47,542 nucleotides of DNA from Falsiroseomonas selenitidurans (GTDB taxonomy: Bacteria; Pseudomonadota; Alphaproteobacteria; Acetobacterales; Acetobacteraceae). The stretch spans positions 1 through 47,542 of the forward strand of contig NZ_JAAVNE010000042.1 of assembly GCF_012103215.1 (NCBI RefSeq), given 5' to 3'. Of this stretch, positions 9,810-18,381 are shown piece by piece. Within the stretch, counting starts at the first letter, position 1. Every line of letters begins with the position of its first letter. The notes under the pieces were generated by a model. It was not told the DNA's origin and ran no database searches. It saw nothing but the letters and a program-made list of their open reading frames with translations. Made by a program: the position numbers and the translations under genes.

Positions 9810-10763
9810 ATGGCCGATGATCCCCTGCTCTGCAAGGCCGGCCCCTTCGGTGGGGACCGGCTGAGCGGGTCGGCAACCTCGCTGTTGCAGACGGGCCTGG
9901 ACCGCTATTTCGGTCACTTCGACATGGGCCGCACCGCCATGTCCACGCCGGCTGGGACGGGGGCGAACCTGTCGGGCAGCGCCTGGTCCGCCCCGCCATT
10001 CGCCTTCACGCCGGCGGTGTTCAGCACCGCGGGCCAGCAGCCCACCGGCCCGGCGACCCTCGCCAGGACAGCGGAGGGCGTGAAGGTGGTCCGGATCACC
10101 GCGGCGGAGTTCAAGATCTTCACCGGCAAGTACACGCCGAATCGCGAGGTCGCGCGCATCCTGTGCGACGACACCTCCGGGCTCCTCTGGTTCCACAACC
10201 TCAACCGGTCGTCCCTTCGGCTCTGCCACTTCCTGGCGCAGATGGCGCATGAATCCACCCGGTTCTCGCAGCTGCGCGAATTGCTCGGCTACAGCACGCC
10301 GGAGCGGATCGTCGAGGTTTTCGGCCCCGGGCATTCGGCCAAGGTGACGCTGGAAGAAGCCAAGGATCTGGTGAACAACGCGGCTGCGCTGGCCGAACGG
10401 GTCTATGGCCTGGGCAATCCGACCAAGGCCAAGGAATTCAACCACACGGTCAAGGGCGAGGGACTGAAATACCGCGGGCGCGGCCTGGTTCATCTGACGG
10501 GCAAGGCGAACTACGAAAAGATGGGAAACCACCCCGACATCCAGCTTCCCCTCGTCGCGCAGCCTGAACTGGCGGAGGAGCCCCTGAATGCCCTCCGTAT
10601 CGCCGTCTGTTTCTGGAAAAGCCGGAACCTGGATGCCTTGGCGGATGTCGATGACATCGTGACCATTACCAAGCGCATCAATGGCGGGGACAATGGATTG
10701 TCGGACCGCAAGGGCCTGCTGAAGACGGCGAAGAGTCTCTGGCTGGATCGCGCACCGGAATAG
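9810..10763 (+). CDS. glycoside hydrolase family 19 (chitinase/endolysin-like) protein
   Basis: The C-terminal two thirds (about residues 115-317) match the GH19 lysozyme-like fold. AQMAHESTRFSQLREL contains the expected catalytic glutamate, YRGRGLVHLTGKANY is the GH19 substrate-cleft motif, and DDIVTITKRINGG is near the end. Family members cleave chitin or, in phage endolysins, the glycan strands of peptidoglycan. The N-terminal 100 residues have no signal peptide and no recognised domain, being Gly/Ser/Thr/Pro-rich. The gene follows the peptide ABC operon by only 20 bases, and its 3' half looks less GC-rich than its neighbours, which could reflect a phage origin. Possible roles are cell-wall turnover feeding the importer or a stray phage gene. 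Family call fairly sure, role unsure. Confidence 0.82.
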   Translation: MADDPLLCKAGPFGGDRLSGSATSLLQTGLDRYFGHFDMGRTAMSTPAGTGANLSGSAWSAPPFAFTPAVFSTAGQQPTGPATLARTAEGVKVVRITAAEFKIFTGKYTPNREVARILCDDTSGLLWFHNLNRSSLRLCHFLAQMAHESTRFSQLRELLGYSTPERIVEVFGPGHSAKVTLEEAKDLVNNAAALAERVYGLGNPTKAKEFNHTVKGEGLKYRGRGLVHLTGKANYEKMGNHPDIQLPLVAQPELAEEPLNALRIAVCFWKSRNLDALADVDDIVTITKRINGGDNGLSDRKGLLKTAKSLWLDRAPE

Positions 10764-10781
10764 TGCTTCCGCGACCCGGGG

Positions 10782-10816
10782 CGGGGGCGCGCCACGCTTG
10801 ACGTGGCGCGGCCCCG
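10782..10816 (+). terminator. long GC hairpin after the GH19 gene
   Basis: CGCGCCACG at 10788-10796 pairs with 10802-10810 around the loop CTTGA. The stem extends through one G/G mismatch by a further five pairs to 10782 and 10816. It lies 18 bases after the GH19 stop codon. There is no T-run, so it may be a weak or Rho-assisted transcription end separating the importer region from the molybdenum hydroxylase operon. Confidence 0.5.
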
Positions 10817-10884
10817 GGACGACTCTCCGGGGCCATGGCGGCCCGCAATCCGGGCCGTGAGGCCAATTCTGGGGGAGAGGCGCG

Positions 10885-11391
<507 letters not shown>

Positions 11392-11489
11392 CACCGGGTC
11401 ACCGGTTGGGTACTCCGCGGCAGGCCCCCCGGCAGAGGGGGCACCGCGGCGGGCCAGCCTGTTGCAACGCGACGGGGAGGATCTGAGAA

Positions 11490-13877
11490 ATGAACGTGGT
11501 GACGCCCTTCGAGGGCATCGGCGCCAGCCTGCGCCGCAAGGAGGATTTCCGCTTCCTGCAGGGCCGCGGCCAGTATGTGGATGACATCAACCGCCCGGGC
11601 CAGACCCATGCGGTGATGCTGCGCAGCCCGCACGCCCATGCGACCATCGACCGCATCGACACCGCCGCTGCCCGCGCCATGCCGGGGGTGAAGGCCATCT
11701 TCGTGGGCGAGGACATGGCGGCCGAGGCGATCGGCGGCATCCCCTGCGGCTGGCAGATCCACAACAAGGACGGCTCGCCGATGGCGGAGCCGATGCACCC
11801 CGCGCTGGCGCTGGGCAAGGTGCGCCATGTGGGCGACCCGGTGGCGGTGGTGATCGCGGAAACCAAGGCCCAGGCGCGGGACGCGGCGGAAGCCATCCTG
11901 GTGGCCTACACGCCGCTGCCCGCCGTCTCCGGCACGGAAGCCGCGCTGAAGCCCGGCGCGCCGCAGGTGCATGAGGCGGCGGCCGGCAATCTCTGCTACG
12001 ATTGGCACATCGGCGACAAGGCGGCGCAGGAAGCGGCCTTCGCCCGCGCCGCGCGGGTGGTGAAGTTCGAGACCACGAACAACCGCCTGGTGCCCAACGC
12101 CATGGAGCCGCGCGCGGCGATCGGTGATTTCGACGCCTTCTCGGGCGACTACACGCTCTACACCACCAGCCAGAACCCGCATGTGATCCGGCTGCTGATG
12201 GGCGCCTTCGTGCTGCACATCCCGGAGAGCAAGCTGCGCGTGGTGGCCCCCGATGTCGGCGGCGGCTTCGGCTCCAAGATCTACCACTATGCCGAGGAGG
12301 CGATCGTCACCTGGGCCGCCGGCAAGGTGAAGCGGCCGATCAAATGGACCTGCGAGCGGTCCGAATCCTTCATGTCCGACGCGCATGGCCGCGACCATGT
12401 CAGCACCGCGGAGCTGGCCCTGGATGCCGAGGGGAAGATCCTTGGGCTGAAGGTGCACACGCTGGCCAATATGGGCGCCTATCTGTCCACCTTCGCGCCC
12501 TGCGTGCCCACCTATCTCTACGCCACGCTGCTGTCCGGCGTGTACGCCACGCCGGTGATCTATGCCGAGGTGAAGGCCGTCTTCACCAACACCGTGCCGG
12601 TGGATGCGTACCGCGGTGCCGGGCGGCCGGAGGCGACCTATCTGCTGGAACGGCTGATGGATGTGGCCGCCGCGGAGGCGGGGCTGGACAAGGTGGAATT
12701 CCGCCGCCGCAACTTCATCCGCCCGGACCAGTTCCCCTACCAGACGCCGGTCGCCCTGCAATATGACAGCGGCGACTACCACGCGACGCTGGCCATGGCG
12801 CTGGAGGCGGCGGACTGGGCCGGCTTCGAGGGCCGTCGCGCCGCGGCCAAGGCGCAGGGCAGGCTGCGCGGCATCGGCATCTCCACCTATGTGGAAGCCT
12901 GCGGCATCGCGCCTTCCGCCGTGGTGGGCAGCCTCGGCGCCCGGGCCGGGCTGTATGAGGTGGGCACCATCCGCGTGCACCCCACCGGCAGCGTCACCGT
13001 GCTGACCGGCGCGCACAGCCACGGCCAGGGGCATGAGACCACCTTCGCCCAGCTGGTCGCGGACAAGCTCGGCGTGCCGACGGCCAATGTGGACATCGTG
13101 CATGGCGACACAGCCAAGGTGCCCTTCGGCATGGGCACCTATGGCAGCCGCTCGCTCGCGGTCGGCGGCTCCGCCATGGACAAGGCGATGGACAAGATCA
13201 TCGCCAAGGGCAAGCGCATCGCCGCCCATCTGATGGAAGCGAGCGTCGAGGATGTGGAGTTCGAGCGCGGCACTTTTCGGGTGGCCGGCACGGATCGCAC
13301 CAAGAGCCTCACGGACATCAGCCTGGCGGCCTATGTCCCGCACAACTACCCGATCGACGAGATCGAGCCGGGGCTGGAGGAAACCGCCTTCTACGACCCG
13401 AAGAACTTCACCTATCCGGGCGGCTGCCATATCTGCGAGGTGGAGATCGACCCGGATACCGGCCGCACCACGGTGGTGAATTTCACCGCCGTGGACGATG
13501 TCGGCCGGGTGATCAACCCGATGATCGTGGAAGGCCAGGTGCAGGGCGGCATCGCCCAGGGCATCGGCCAGGCGCTGCTGGAGGCGGCGGTCTATGATGC
13601 CTCCGGGCAGCTGCTCTCCGGCTCCTTCATGGATTATACCATGCCGCGGGCCGGCGACCTGCCGGATGTGGGGGTGGCCACCCACACCACGCTCTGCACC
13701 CACAACCCGCTGGGGGTGAAGGGCTGCGGCGAGGTGGGGGCCATCGGCTCCCCGCCCGCGGTGATGAATGCGGTGGTGGACGCGCTGCGCGACTATGGCG
13801 TGCGCCATGTTGAAATGCCGGCGACGCCGCAGAAGATCTGGGGCATCGTCAACGCCCATCGGATCGCGGCCGAATAG
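11490..13877 (+). CDS. molybdenum hydroxylase large subunit, form II CO-dehydrogenase-like (CoxL-like)
   Basis: This 795-residue catalytic subunit binds a molybdopterin cofactor. The active-site loop reads VDAYRGAGRPEA. AYRGAGR is the signature of form II CoxL-like proteins, whereas genuine form I CO dehydrogenases carry AYxCSFR with the copper-binding cysteine. Other landmarks are the opening RRKEDFRFLQGRGQYVDD, GGGFGSK for the cofactor, and GCGEVGAIGSPPA near the C-terminus with the conserved catalytic glutamate. The length is normal. Since form II enzymes often act on substrates other than CO, such as aldehydes or N-heterocycles, and no cox accessory genes are in the window, CO oxidation should not be assumed. 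The neighbouring AtzH-like, hydrolase and amino-acid-oxidase-like genes favour a carbon/nitrogen compound. Confidence 0.93.
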   Translation: MNVVTPFEGIGASLRRKEDFRFLQGRGQYVDDINRPGQTHAVMLRSPHAHATIDRIDTAAARAMPGVKAIFVGEDMAAEAIGGIPCGWQIHNKDGSPMAEPMHPALALGKVRHVGDPVAVVIAETKAQARDAAEAILVAYTPLPAVSGTEAALKPGAPQVHEAAAGNLCYDWHIGDKAAQEAAFARAARVVKFETTNNRLVPNAMEPRAAIGDFDAFSGDYTLYTTSQNPHVIRLLMGAFVLHIPESKLRVVAPDVGGGFGSKIYHYAEEAIVTWAAGKVKRPIKWTCERSESFMSDAHGRDHVSTAELALDAEGKILGLKVHTLANMGAYLSTFAPCVPTYLYATLLSGVYATPVIYAEVKAVFTNTVPVDAYRGAGRPEATYLLERLMDVAAAEAGLDKVEFRRRNFIRPDQFPYQTPVALQYDSGDYHATLAMALEAADWAGFEGRRAAAKAQGRLRGIGISTYVEACGIAPSAVVGSLGARAGLYEVGTIRVHPTGSVTVLTGAHSHGQGHETTFAQLVADKLGVPTANVDIVHGDTAKVPFGMGTYGSRSLAVGGSAMDKAMDKIIAKGKRIAAHLMEASVEDVEFERGTFRVAGTDRTKSLTDISLAAYVPHNYPIDEIEPGLEETAFYDPKNFTYPGGCHICEVEIDPDTGRTTVVNFTAVDDVGRVINPMIVEGQVQGGIAQGIGQALLEAAVYDASGQLLSGSFMDYTMPRAGDLPDVGVATHTTLCTHNPLGVKGCGEVGAIGSPPAVMNAVVDALRDYGVRHVEMPATPQKIWGIVNAHRIAAE

Positions 13878-13893
13878 CTGAGGGGATCGGACC

Positions 13894-14691
13894 ATGTATG
13901 ATTTCGCCTACCACAAGCCCGCCTCGGTCGCGGATGCCGTCAAGATCCTGGCCGCGGACCCCGAGGCGCGGCCGATCTCCGGCGGCATGACGCTGCTGCC
14001 GGCGCTGAAGCTGCGGCTGAACCGGCCCTCCGCCGTGGTCGACCTCTCCGGCATCGCCGAGCTGCGCGGCGTGACCCGGAAGGGCGACACGCTGGTGATC
14101 GGCGCCCTGACGAAGCACTACGAGGTCGCGACCTCGGCCGAGGTGAAGGCCGCGATCCCGGCGCTGGCCGCCATGGCACACACCATCGGCGACACCCAGG
14201 TGCGCAACCGCGGCACCATGGGCGGCTCCGTCGCCAACAACGACCCTTCCGCCGACTACCCGGCGGCGCTGCTGGCGCTGGGCGCCACCATCGAGACGGA
14301 TAAGCGCCAGCTGCCGGCGGATGAATTCTTCAACGGCATGTTCACCACGGCGCTGGAGGTGGGGGAGCTGGTGACGGCGATCCACATCCCCATCCCGGAA
14401 AAGGCCGGCTACGCCAAGATGCGCAACCCGGCCAGCCGCTACGCCATGGCCGGCGTTTTCGTGGCGAAGACGGCCGCCGGCGTGCGCGTGGCGGTGAATG
14501 GCGCCGGCGCCAATGGCGTGTTCCGGGAGAAGGCGATGGAAGCCGCGCTGGCCGCCAACTGGTCGGCGGATGCGGTGGCCGGCATCAAGGTGGACCCGTC
14601 CCTGCTGAACGGCGACATCCATGGCAGCGCCGAATACCGCGCGCATCTGGTGACGGTGATGGCCAAGCGCGCGGTGGTGGATGCCGGCTGA
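13894..14691 (+). CDS. molybdenum hydroxylase FAD-binding medium subunit (CoxM-like)
   Basis: This 265-residue flavin subunit completes the enzyme. The two FAD-pyrophosphate motifs of the family are visible as SGGMTLLPALKLR near residue 30 and TMGGSVANNDPSADYP near residue 110. The preceding TIGDTQVRNRGT is also typical. The C-terminal CO_deh_flav_C domain covers about residues 165-262. It begins 16 bases after the large-subunit stop. Its end overlaps the next gene by 11 bases, which argues that the hydrolase is part of the same operon. Confidence 0.93.
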   Translation: MYDFAYHKPASVADAVKILAADPEARPISGGMTLLPALKLRLNRPSAVVDLSGIAELRGVTRKGDTLVIGALTKHYEVATSAEVKAAIPALAAMAHTIGDTQVRNRGTMGGSVANNDPSADYPAALLALGATIETDKRQLPADEFFNGMFTTALEVGELVTAIHIPIPEKAGYAKMRNPASRYAMAGVFVAKTAAGVRVAVNGAGANGVFREKAMEAALAANWSADAVAGIKVDPSLLNGDIHGSAEYRAHLVTVMAKRAVVDAG

Positions 14692-15415
14692 GGCTCCGTC
14701 CCATGATGAACTGGTGGCGCGCCATGAACGCGCCACCGACGACATCCTGCATCTTCACCTGCGCAATCCGGCCAACAGCGATGGCCGGCTGATCGTCACC
14801 TTCGCCACGCACAACAATGGCGCGCGCTATGCCTCGCTGGAGGCGATCCACCGTCGGCTGCCGATGGATATCCTGGCCTTCCGCGACCCTTCCAACGGCT
14901 ACTACCTGTACCAGGATGGCGGCGCCCGTTTCGGCGCGCTGCTGCGCGCATTGGTGCAGGGCTATGATCCGGCGAAGATCCTGCTCTTCGGCTCCTCCAT
15001 GGGCGGCTATGCGGCGCTGCGCTGGGCGATCGAGCTGGGCGCGAGCTGCGTCGTCTCGAACCCCCAGGTGAACCTTGATTCGGCGGCGGCGCATGCCTGG
15101 GCCGACCTGCGCGCCAATATCCTGCGCATTCCGCACCGCGTGAACCTGGACGAACTGCCGCCCGGTCCGCGCCAGGCCGTGCTGACCGTGCTGCACAGCC
15201 GGCATGCGATGGATCTCGACGCGATGCGCCGCCTGTTCGGCTTCTGGCTGACCGCGCCGGGCATGGCGTTGAACCTGGAACAGGCGGCGGAGGAGGCGCA
15301 TGCCTATCTGATCCGCGACTTCCCGCATTTCCGCCAACTGGTGGAGACCACGCTGGCGCAGCGCAAGGCGCTGGCCCAGGTGCCACGCCGGCCCGCCGCC
15401 GTCGTCGCCGCCTGA
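14681..15415 (+). CDS. alpha/beta-hydrolase-like protein
   Basis: This 244-residue protein has a serine-hydrolase nucleophile elbow, FGSSMGGYAALRW (G-x-S-x-G), near residue 108. It is preceded by a beta strand IVTFATHN and by DILAFRDPSNGYY, which fit the first half of an alpha/beta-hydrolase fold. No signal peptide is present. ATG 14681 overlaps the medium-subunit gene by 11 bases and has GGTGG directly upstream, and no better ATG follows in frame. The acid and histidine of a catalytic triad cannot be placed with confidence by eye. Its position immediately after the molybdenum hydroxylase suggests it processes that enzyme's product, but this is inferred only from neighbourhood. Confidence 0.72.
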   Translation: MPAEAPSHDELVARHERATDDILHLHLRNPANSDGRLIVTFATHNNGARYASLEAIHRRLPMDILAFRDPSNGYYLYQDGGARFGALLRALVQGYDPAKILLFGSSMGGYAALRWAIELGASCVVSNPQVNLDSAAAHAWADLRANILRIPHRVNLDELPPGPRQAVLTVLHSRHAMDLDAMRRLFGFWLTAPGMALNLEQAAEEAHAYLIRDFPHFRQLVETTLAQRKALAQVPRRPAAVVAA

Positions 15416-15475
15416 CCCGCCCTTCCCAAGCCCCGACCCAGCCGGCAGTCTGCGCCCGGCAGCAGGAGCGTGACG

Positions 15476-15886
15476 GTGCGGATCGACGACCCCGAGGTGA
15501 TGGCGGAAGTGCGCGCGGTGTTCGACCGCTACGAGGCGGCGCTGATGGCGAACCGCACGGCGGAGTTGGACGCGATCTTCTGGGCCGACCCGCGCACCGT
15601 ACGCTTCGGCATCGCCGAGATCCTGTATGGCCATGACGCGATCCGGGCCTTCCGCGCCTCCGTCACCGCCTATGCGCAGCGCACCCAGCGCCAGGTGCGC
15701 ATCACCGCCTTCGGGGCGGACGTGGCGGCCACCCACCTGGAGTATGAGCGAATCGGCACCGGCCTGGTGGGGCGGGAGACCAAGATCATGGCGCGCATCC
15801 CGGGGCAGGGCTGGCGCGTGGTCTCGGCGCATGTCTCGCTGCTGGCGGGCGGCGATCCGGGCCGGGTGATGGGAGAGGCACGGTGA
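15476..15886 (+). CDS. AtzH/HpxZ-like (DUF3225) small protein
   Basis: This is a 136-residue NTF2-like protein resembling AtzH and the oxalurate-pathway protein HpxZ, with DDPEVMAEVRAVFDRYE, RTVRFGIAE, YGHDAIRAFR and the C-terminal WRVVSAHVS. The frame is open from GTG 15470, but AGGAG at 15464-15468 lies only one base from that codon and seven bases from GTG 15476, so 15476 is chosen. The resulting N-terminus also fits the family better. Family members sit beside amidases in cyanuric acid, purine and oxalurate degradation. Here it lies between a hydrolase and an FAD oxidoreductase in the molybdenum hydroxylase operon, supporting a nitrogen-compound pathway. Confidence 0.82.
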   Translation: MRIDDPEVMAEVRAVFDRYEAALMANRTAELDAIFWADPRTVRFGIAEILYGHDAIRAFRASVTAYAQRTQRQVRITAFGADVAATHLEYERIGTGLVGRETKIMARIPGQGWRVVSAHVSLLAGGDPGRVMGEAR

Positions 15887-17175
15887 GCGCCGCCTTGACC
15901 ATGCGCCAGGATGCGGCGCCGCATGTGGTGGTGATCGGCGCCGGCATCGTCGGTGCCGCCACCGCGCTGGGGGCGCTGCGCGAAGGCTTCCGGGTGACCC
16001 TCATGGATCCCGGGGAGCCGGGGGGCGAACAGGCGGCGAGCTACGGCAATGGCTGCTGGCTCAGCCCCATGTCGGTGATCCCGCCCGCCGGCCCCGGCCT
16101 GTGGCGCAAGGTGCCGGGCTTCCTGGCGGATCCGCTGGGGCCGCTGGCGATCCGCTGGTCCTACCTGCCGCGGGTGCTGCCCTGGCTGGCGCGCTACCTC
16201 TGGGCCGGCTGGACGGAAGCCAAGGTGGAGGCCGCGGCCCGCGCGCTGCGCCCGCTGCTGGTCGGCGCCCCGGCGCTGCACAAGGCGCTGGCGGAGGAGG
16301 CCGGCGTCGGCCGGCTGATCGAGCAGCGCGGCCTGGTCTACATCTATGAGAACCGCGGCCAGTTCGAGGCGGAGGCGATGGCCTGGCGCATCCGCCGCAA
16401 GGTCGGCATCGAATGGCTGGAACTCGGCGCGGATGAGATGCGGCAGCGGGAGCCCGAGCTGGACCGCCGCTACACCTTCGGGGCGCTGGTGGAGGAAGGC
16501 GGCCATTGCCGCGACCCCGGCGCCTACGTCGCCGCCCTGGTGGACCATGCGCGGGCTGAAGGCGCGGAGCTGCGCCGGGAGGCCGCCACCGGCTTCCGCA
16601 TCGAAGGCGGGCGGCTGCAGGCGGTGCTGACCTCGGAAGGGGAGGTGGCGGCGGACCGCGCGGTGATCTGTGCCGGTGCCCGATCCCGCCCCCTGGCCGC
16701 CGCCGCCGGTTCGCGCGTGCCGCTGGAGACCGAGCGCGGCTACCACGCCATGGTGGTGGGGGCCGAAGTCGGGCCACGCACGCCGATGATGCCCTATGAC
16801 GGCAAGATGTCGATCACCTGGACCGACCGCGGCCTGCGCTGCGCCGGCCAGGTGGAGATCGCGGGGCTGGAGGCGGCGCCAAACTGGAAGCGGGCCGAGA
16901 TCCTGCGCGACCATCTGCTGCGCTGCTTCCCCGCCCTGCCGCGCGACCTGCCGGCCAGCCGGGTGAAGGTCTGGATGGGCCATCGCCCCTCCATGCCCGA
17001 CGGCCTGCCCTGCCTCGGCCCTTCCGCGGCCTCGCCGGATGTGCTGCTGGCCTTCGGGCATGGCCATGTCGGGCTGGTGGCGGCGCCGCGCACGGCGCAC
17101 GCGGTTGTGGATCTGCTCGCGGGAAGGACTCCGGCGCTTGATCTGCAGCCATTTCGTCCCACGCGCTTCGCCTGA
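15883..17175 (+). CDS. FAD-dependent amino-acid oxidoreductase (DadA/DAO family)
   Basis: This 430-residue flavoprotein has an N-terminal dinucleotide-binding motif VVIGAGIVGAAT at about residues 15-26. It ends in the DAO-family C-terminal motif FGHGHVGLVAAPRTA. Between them are SYGNGCWLSPM (FAD contact region in DadA-type enzymes) and HCRDPGAYVAALV. The family oxidises D-amino acids or other secondary or primary amines. The gene starts at GTG 15883 in a GTGA overlap with the AtzH-like stop and has GGGAGAGG just upstream. It is the last gene of the operon. The substrate is not evident. Confidence 0.88.
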   Translation: MSAALTMRQDAAPHVVVIGAGIVGAATALGALREGFRVTLMDPGEPGGEQAASYGNGCWLSPMSVIPPAGPGLWRKVPGFLADPLGPLAIRWSYLPRVLPWLARYLWAGWTEAKVEAAARALRPLLVGAPALHKALAEEAGVGRLIEQRGLVYIYENRGQFEAEAMAWRIRRKVGIEWLELGADEMRQREPELDRRYTFGALVEEGGHCRDPGAYVAALVDHARAEGAELRREAATGFRIEGGRLQAVLTSEGEVAADRAVICAGARSRPLAAAAGSRVPLETERGYHAMVVGAEVGPRTPMMPYDGKMSITWTDRGLRCAGQVEIAGLEAAPNWKRAEILRDHLLRCFPALPRDLPASRVKVWMGHRPSMPDGLPCLGPSAASPDVLLAFGHGHVGLVAAPRTAHAVVDLLAGRTPALDLQPFRPTRFA

Positions 17176-17238
17176 GCACCCTTTTCGCTGGTTTTTCTTG
17201 CTTCCTGGTGCAATCTTGCATGGTGGCGGCCCTGCATC

Positions 17239-18045
17239 GTGTCGGGTCGCGTCCACAAGTACGGATTGCATAAGATCGTGTTTCCCGACAACGAGCAGGG
17301 CGGCGCCGGGTCCGTCGAAGCCGAAGTGAAGTGGTACAATGCCCGGAAGGGGTTCGGTTTCGTTCTGGGCCCGGATGGGCAGGACGTCTTCTTCCACGCC
17401 TCGGCCCTGACCGAGGCCGGCATCGAGCCGCCGGATACCGGCGACAAGCTGAACTGCGAGATCGGGACCGACCGCCAGGGCCGTCGCCTCGTCACGCGCA
17501 TCTACTCGGTCATCAAGGGCCCGGGTGGCGGTGACCGCGGTCCGCGACCGGGCGGCTTCGGCGACCGTCCGCCGCGCCGTGACTTCGGCGCCGGCGGTGG
17601 CTTCGGCGATCGTCCGCCGCGCCGCGACTTCGGCGCCGGCGGTGGCTTCGGGGACCGTCCGCCGCGCCGCGACTTCGGCGCCCCGGCCGGTGGCGGCTTC
17701 GGTGGTGGCGGCGGCTTCGGCGATCGCCCGCCGCGCCGCGATTTCGGCGGCGGGGCCGGTGGCGGCTTCGGCGCGCCGCGGGGCAATTTCGGTGACCGCC
17801 CGCCGCCGCGCCGCGACCGCGCGGAAGAAGGCGGCCCGACCTATGCCGTGAACGGCACGGTGAAGTGGTTCGACCAGGTGCGCGGCTTCGGCTTCGTCAC
17901 CCCGGAAGATGGCGGGCAGGACGTGTTCCTGCATTCCTCGGTCCTGCAGCGCGCCGGCCGCGCCGATGTGCAGCAGGGTGAGAAGGTGGCGCTGGACGTG
18001 CGCGACGGCCAGCGCGGCCGCCAGGCTGTCAACATGAAGGAATAG
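17239..18045 (+). CDS. two-domain cold-shock protein with Gly/Arg/Asp/Pro repeat linker
   Basis: This 268-residue predicted RNA/ssDNA-binding protein contains two cold-shock domains. The first (about residues 27-92) has VKWYNARKGFGFV and DVFFHASAL. The second (about 202-267) has VKWFDQVRGFGFVTPEDGG and DVFLHSSVL. These are RNP1/RNP2-type motifs with the aromatic residues in place. Between them, residues 95-200 form a low-complexity linker built from about four near-identical 15-residue units GFGDRPPRRDFGAGG. The first domain departs from consensus at KWY. GTG 17239 is the most upstream start with a GGTGG upstream, but a later GTG (17279) is possible because upstream signals are weak. A T-rich stretch at 17180-17215 may hold its promoter. 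A strong terminator follows. Confidence 0.88.
   Translation: MSGRVHKYGLHKIVFPDNEQGGAGSVEAEVKWYNARKGFGFVLGPDGQDVFFHASALTEAGIEPPDTGDKLNCEIGTDRQGRRLVTRIYSVIKGPGGGDRGPRPGGFGDRPPRRDFGAGGGFGDRPPRRDFGAGGGFGDRPPRRDFGAPAGGGFGGGGGFGDRPPRRDFGGGAGGGFGAPRGNFGDRPPPRRDRAEEGGPTYAVNGTVKWFDQVRGFGFVTPEDGGQDVFLHSSVLQRAGRADVQQGEKVALDVRDGQRGRQAVNMKE
17554..17757 (+). repeat. in-frame 45-bp tandem repeats encoding the cold-shock protein linker
   Basis: Units at 17554-17598, 17599-17643, 17644-17688 and 17713-17757 each encode GFGDRPPRRDF plus four small residues. A Gly-rich 24-base insert separates units three and four, and a degenerate fifth copy (NFGDRPPPRRD) follows. The nucleotide identity between units is high, pointing to recent tandem duplication and probable length variation between strains. 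Confidence 0.85.
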
Positions 18046-18078
18046 CCCGCCCCGCTTCGGCGCTTCGGCCCTATTCCG

Positions 18079-18107
18079 CCCCGGTCACGCAAGTGGCCGG
18101 GGTTTTT
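18079..18107 (+). terminator. Rho-independent terminator after the cold-shock gene
   Basis: CCCCGGTCAC (18079-18088) pairs with GTGGCCGGGG (18093-18102), ten pairs including one G-T, around a GCAA tetraloop. TTTTT (18103-18107) follows immediately. It lies 33 bases after the cold-shock stop codon and is the clearest intrinsic terminator in the window. Confidence 0.9.
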
Positions 18108-18381
18108 CGCGTGCTGACCCTGGTGGCGCAGCGGCCCCGGGCGAGGGTTCCGGGCCTCCCATGACCATGTCCGAATGCCCTGGCTGGCGCCCGGCCGGTC
18201 GGCTGCATGGTCCAGCCGGACGATGATCGGGTTATTTTGGCGGCGATCATTTTCCCGTAACATCTTAACCAGTTGTTCAGATGTTGCGGGCGAGTGTGAG
18301 CAGACCGTTACGGCCGCCTCGACTCTTCCGAGACACCGCAAGCGGCTCGCCGGACGGGAAAAGCCCGAAGGGAAGACGCCA
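18108..18381 (+). promoter_or_regulatory. intergenic region with AT-rich core and inverted repeat
   Basis: The 336-base gap between the cold-shock gene (ends 18045) and the next start (18382) contains the terminator above and then an unusually AT-rich core around 18225-18285. Within it, AACATCT (18259-18265) and AGATGTT (18279-18285) form a 7-bp inverted repeat. Overlapping this is TTAA-N7-TTCA (18265-18279), one base off the CtrA box TTAA-N7-TTAA. Another inverted pair, ATGATCG and CGATCAT, lies slightly upstream. This is probably the promoter/operator region of the small gene at 18382. No RNA gene is recognised. Confidence 0.4.

Noticed and set aside
17554..17757. Regular 45-bp repeats resembling a small CRISPR-like array
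   Set aside because: Units are directly adjacent without variable spacers and are in frame within a cold-shock protein gene.
15670..17934. Minus-strand open frame of 754 codons antisense to the DadA-like and cold-shock genes
   Set aside because: The opposite strand has clear FAD and cold-shock motifs. The repeats it contains mirror the linker repeats.
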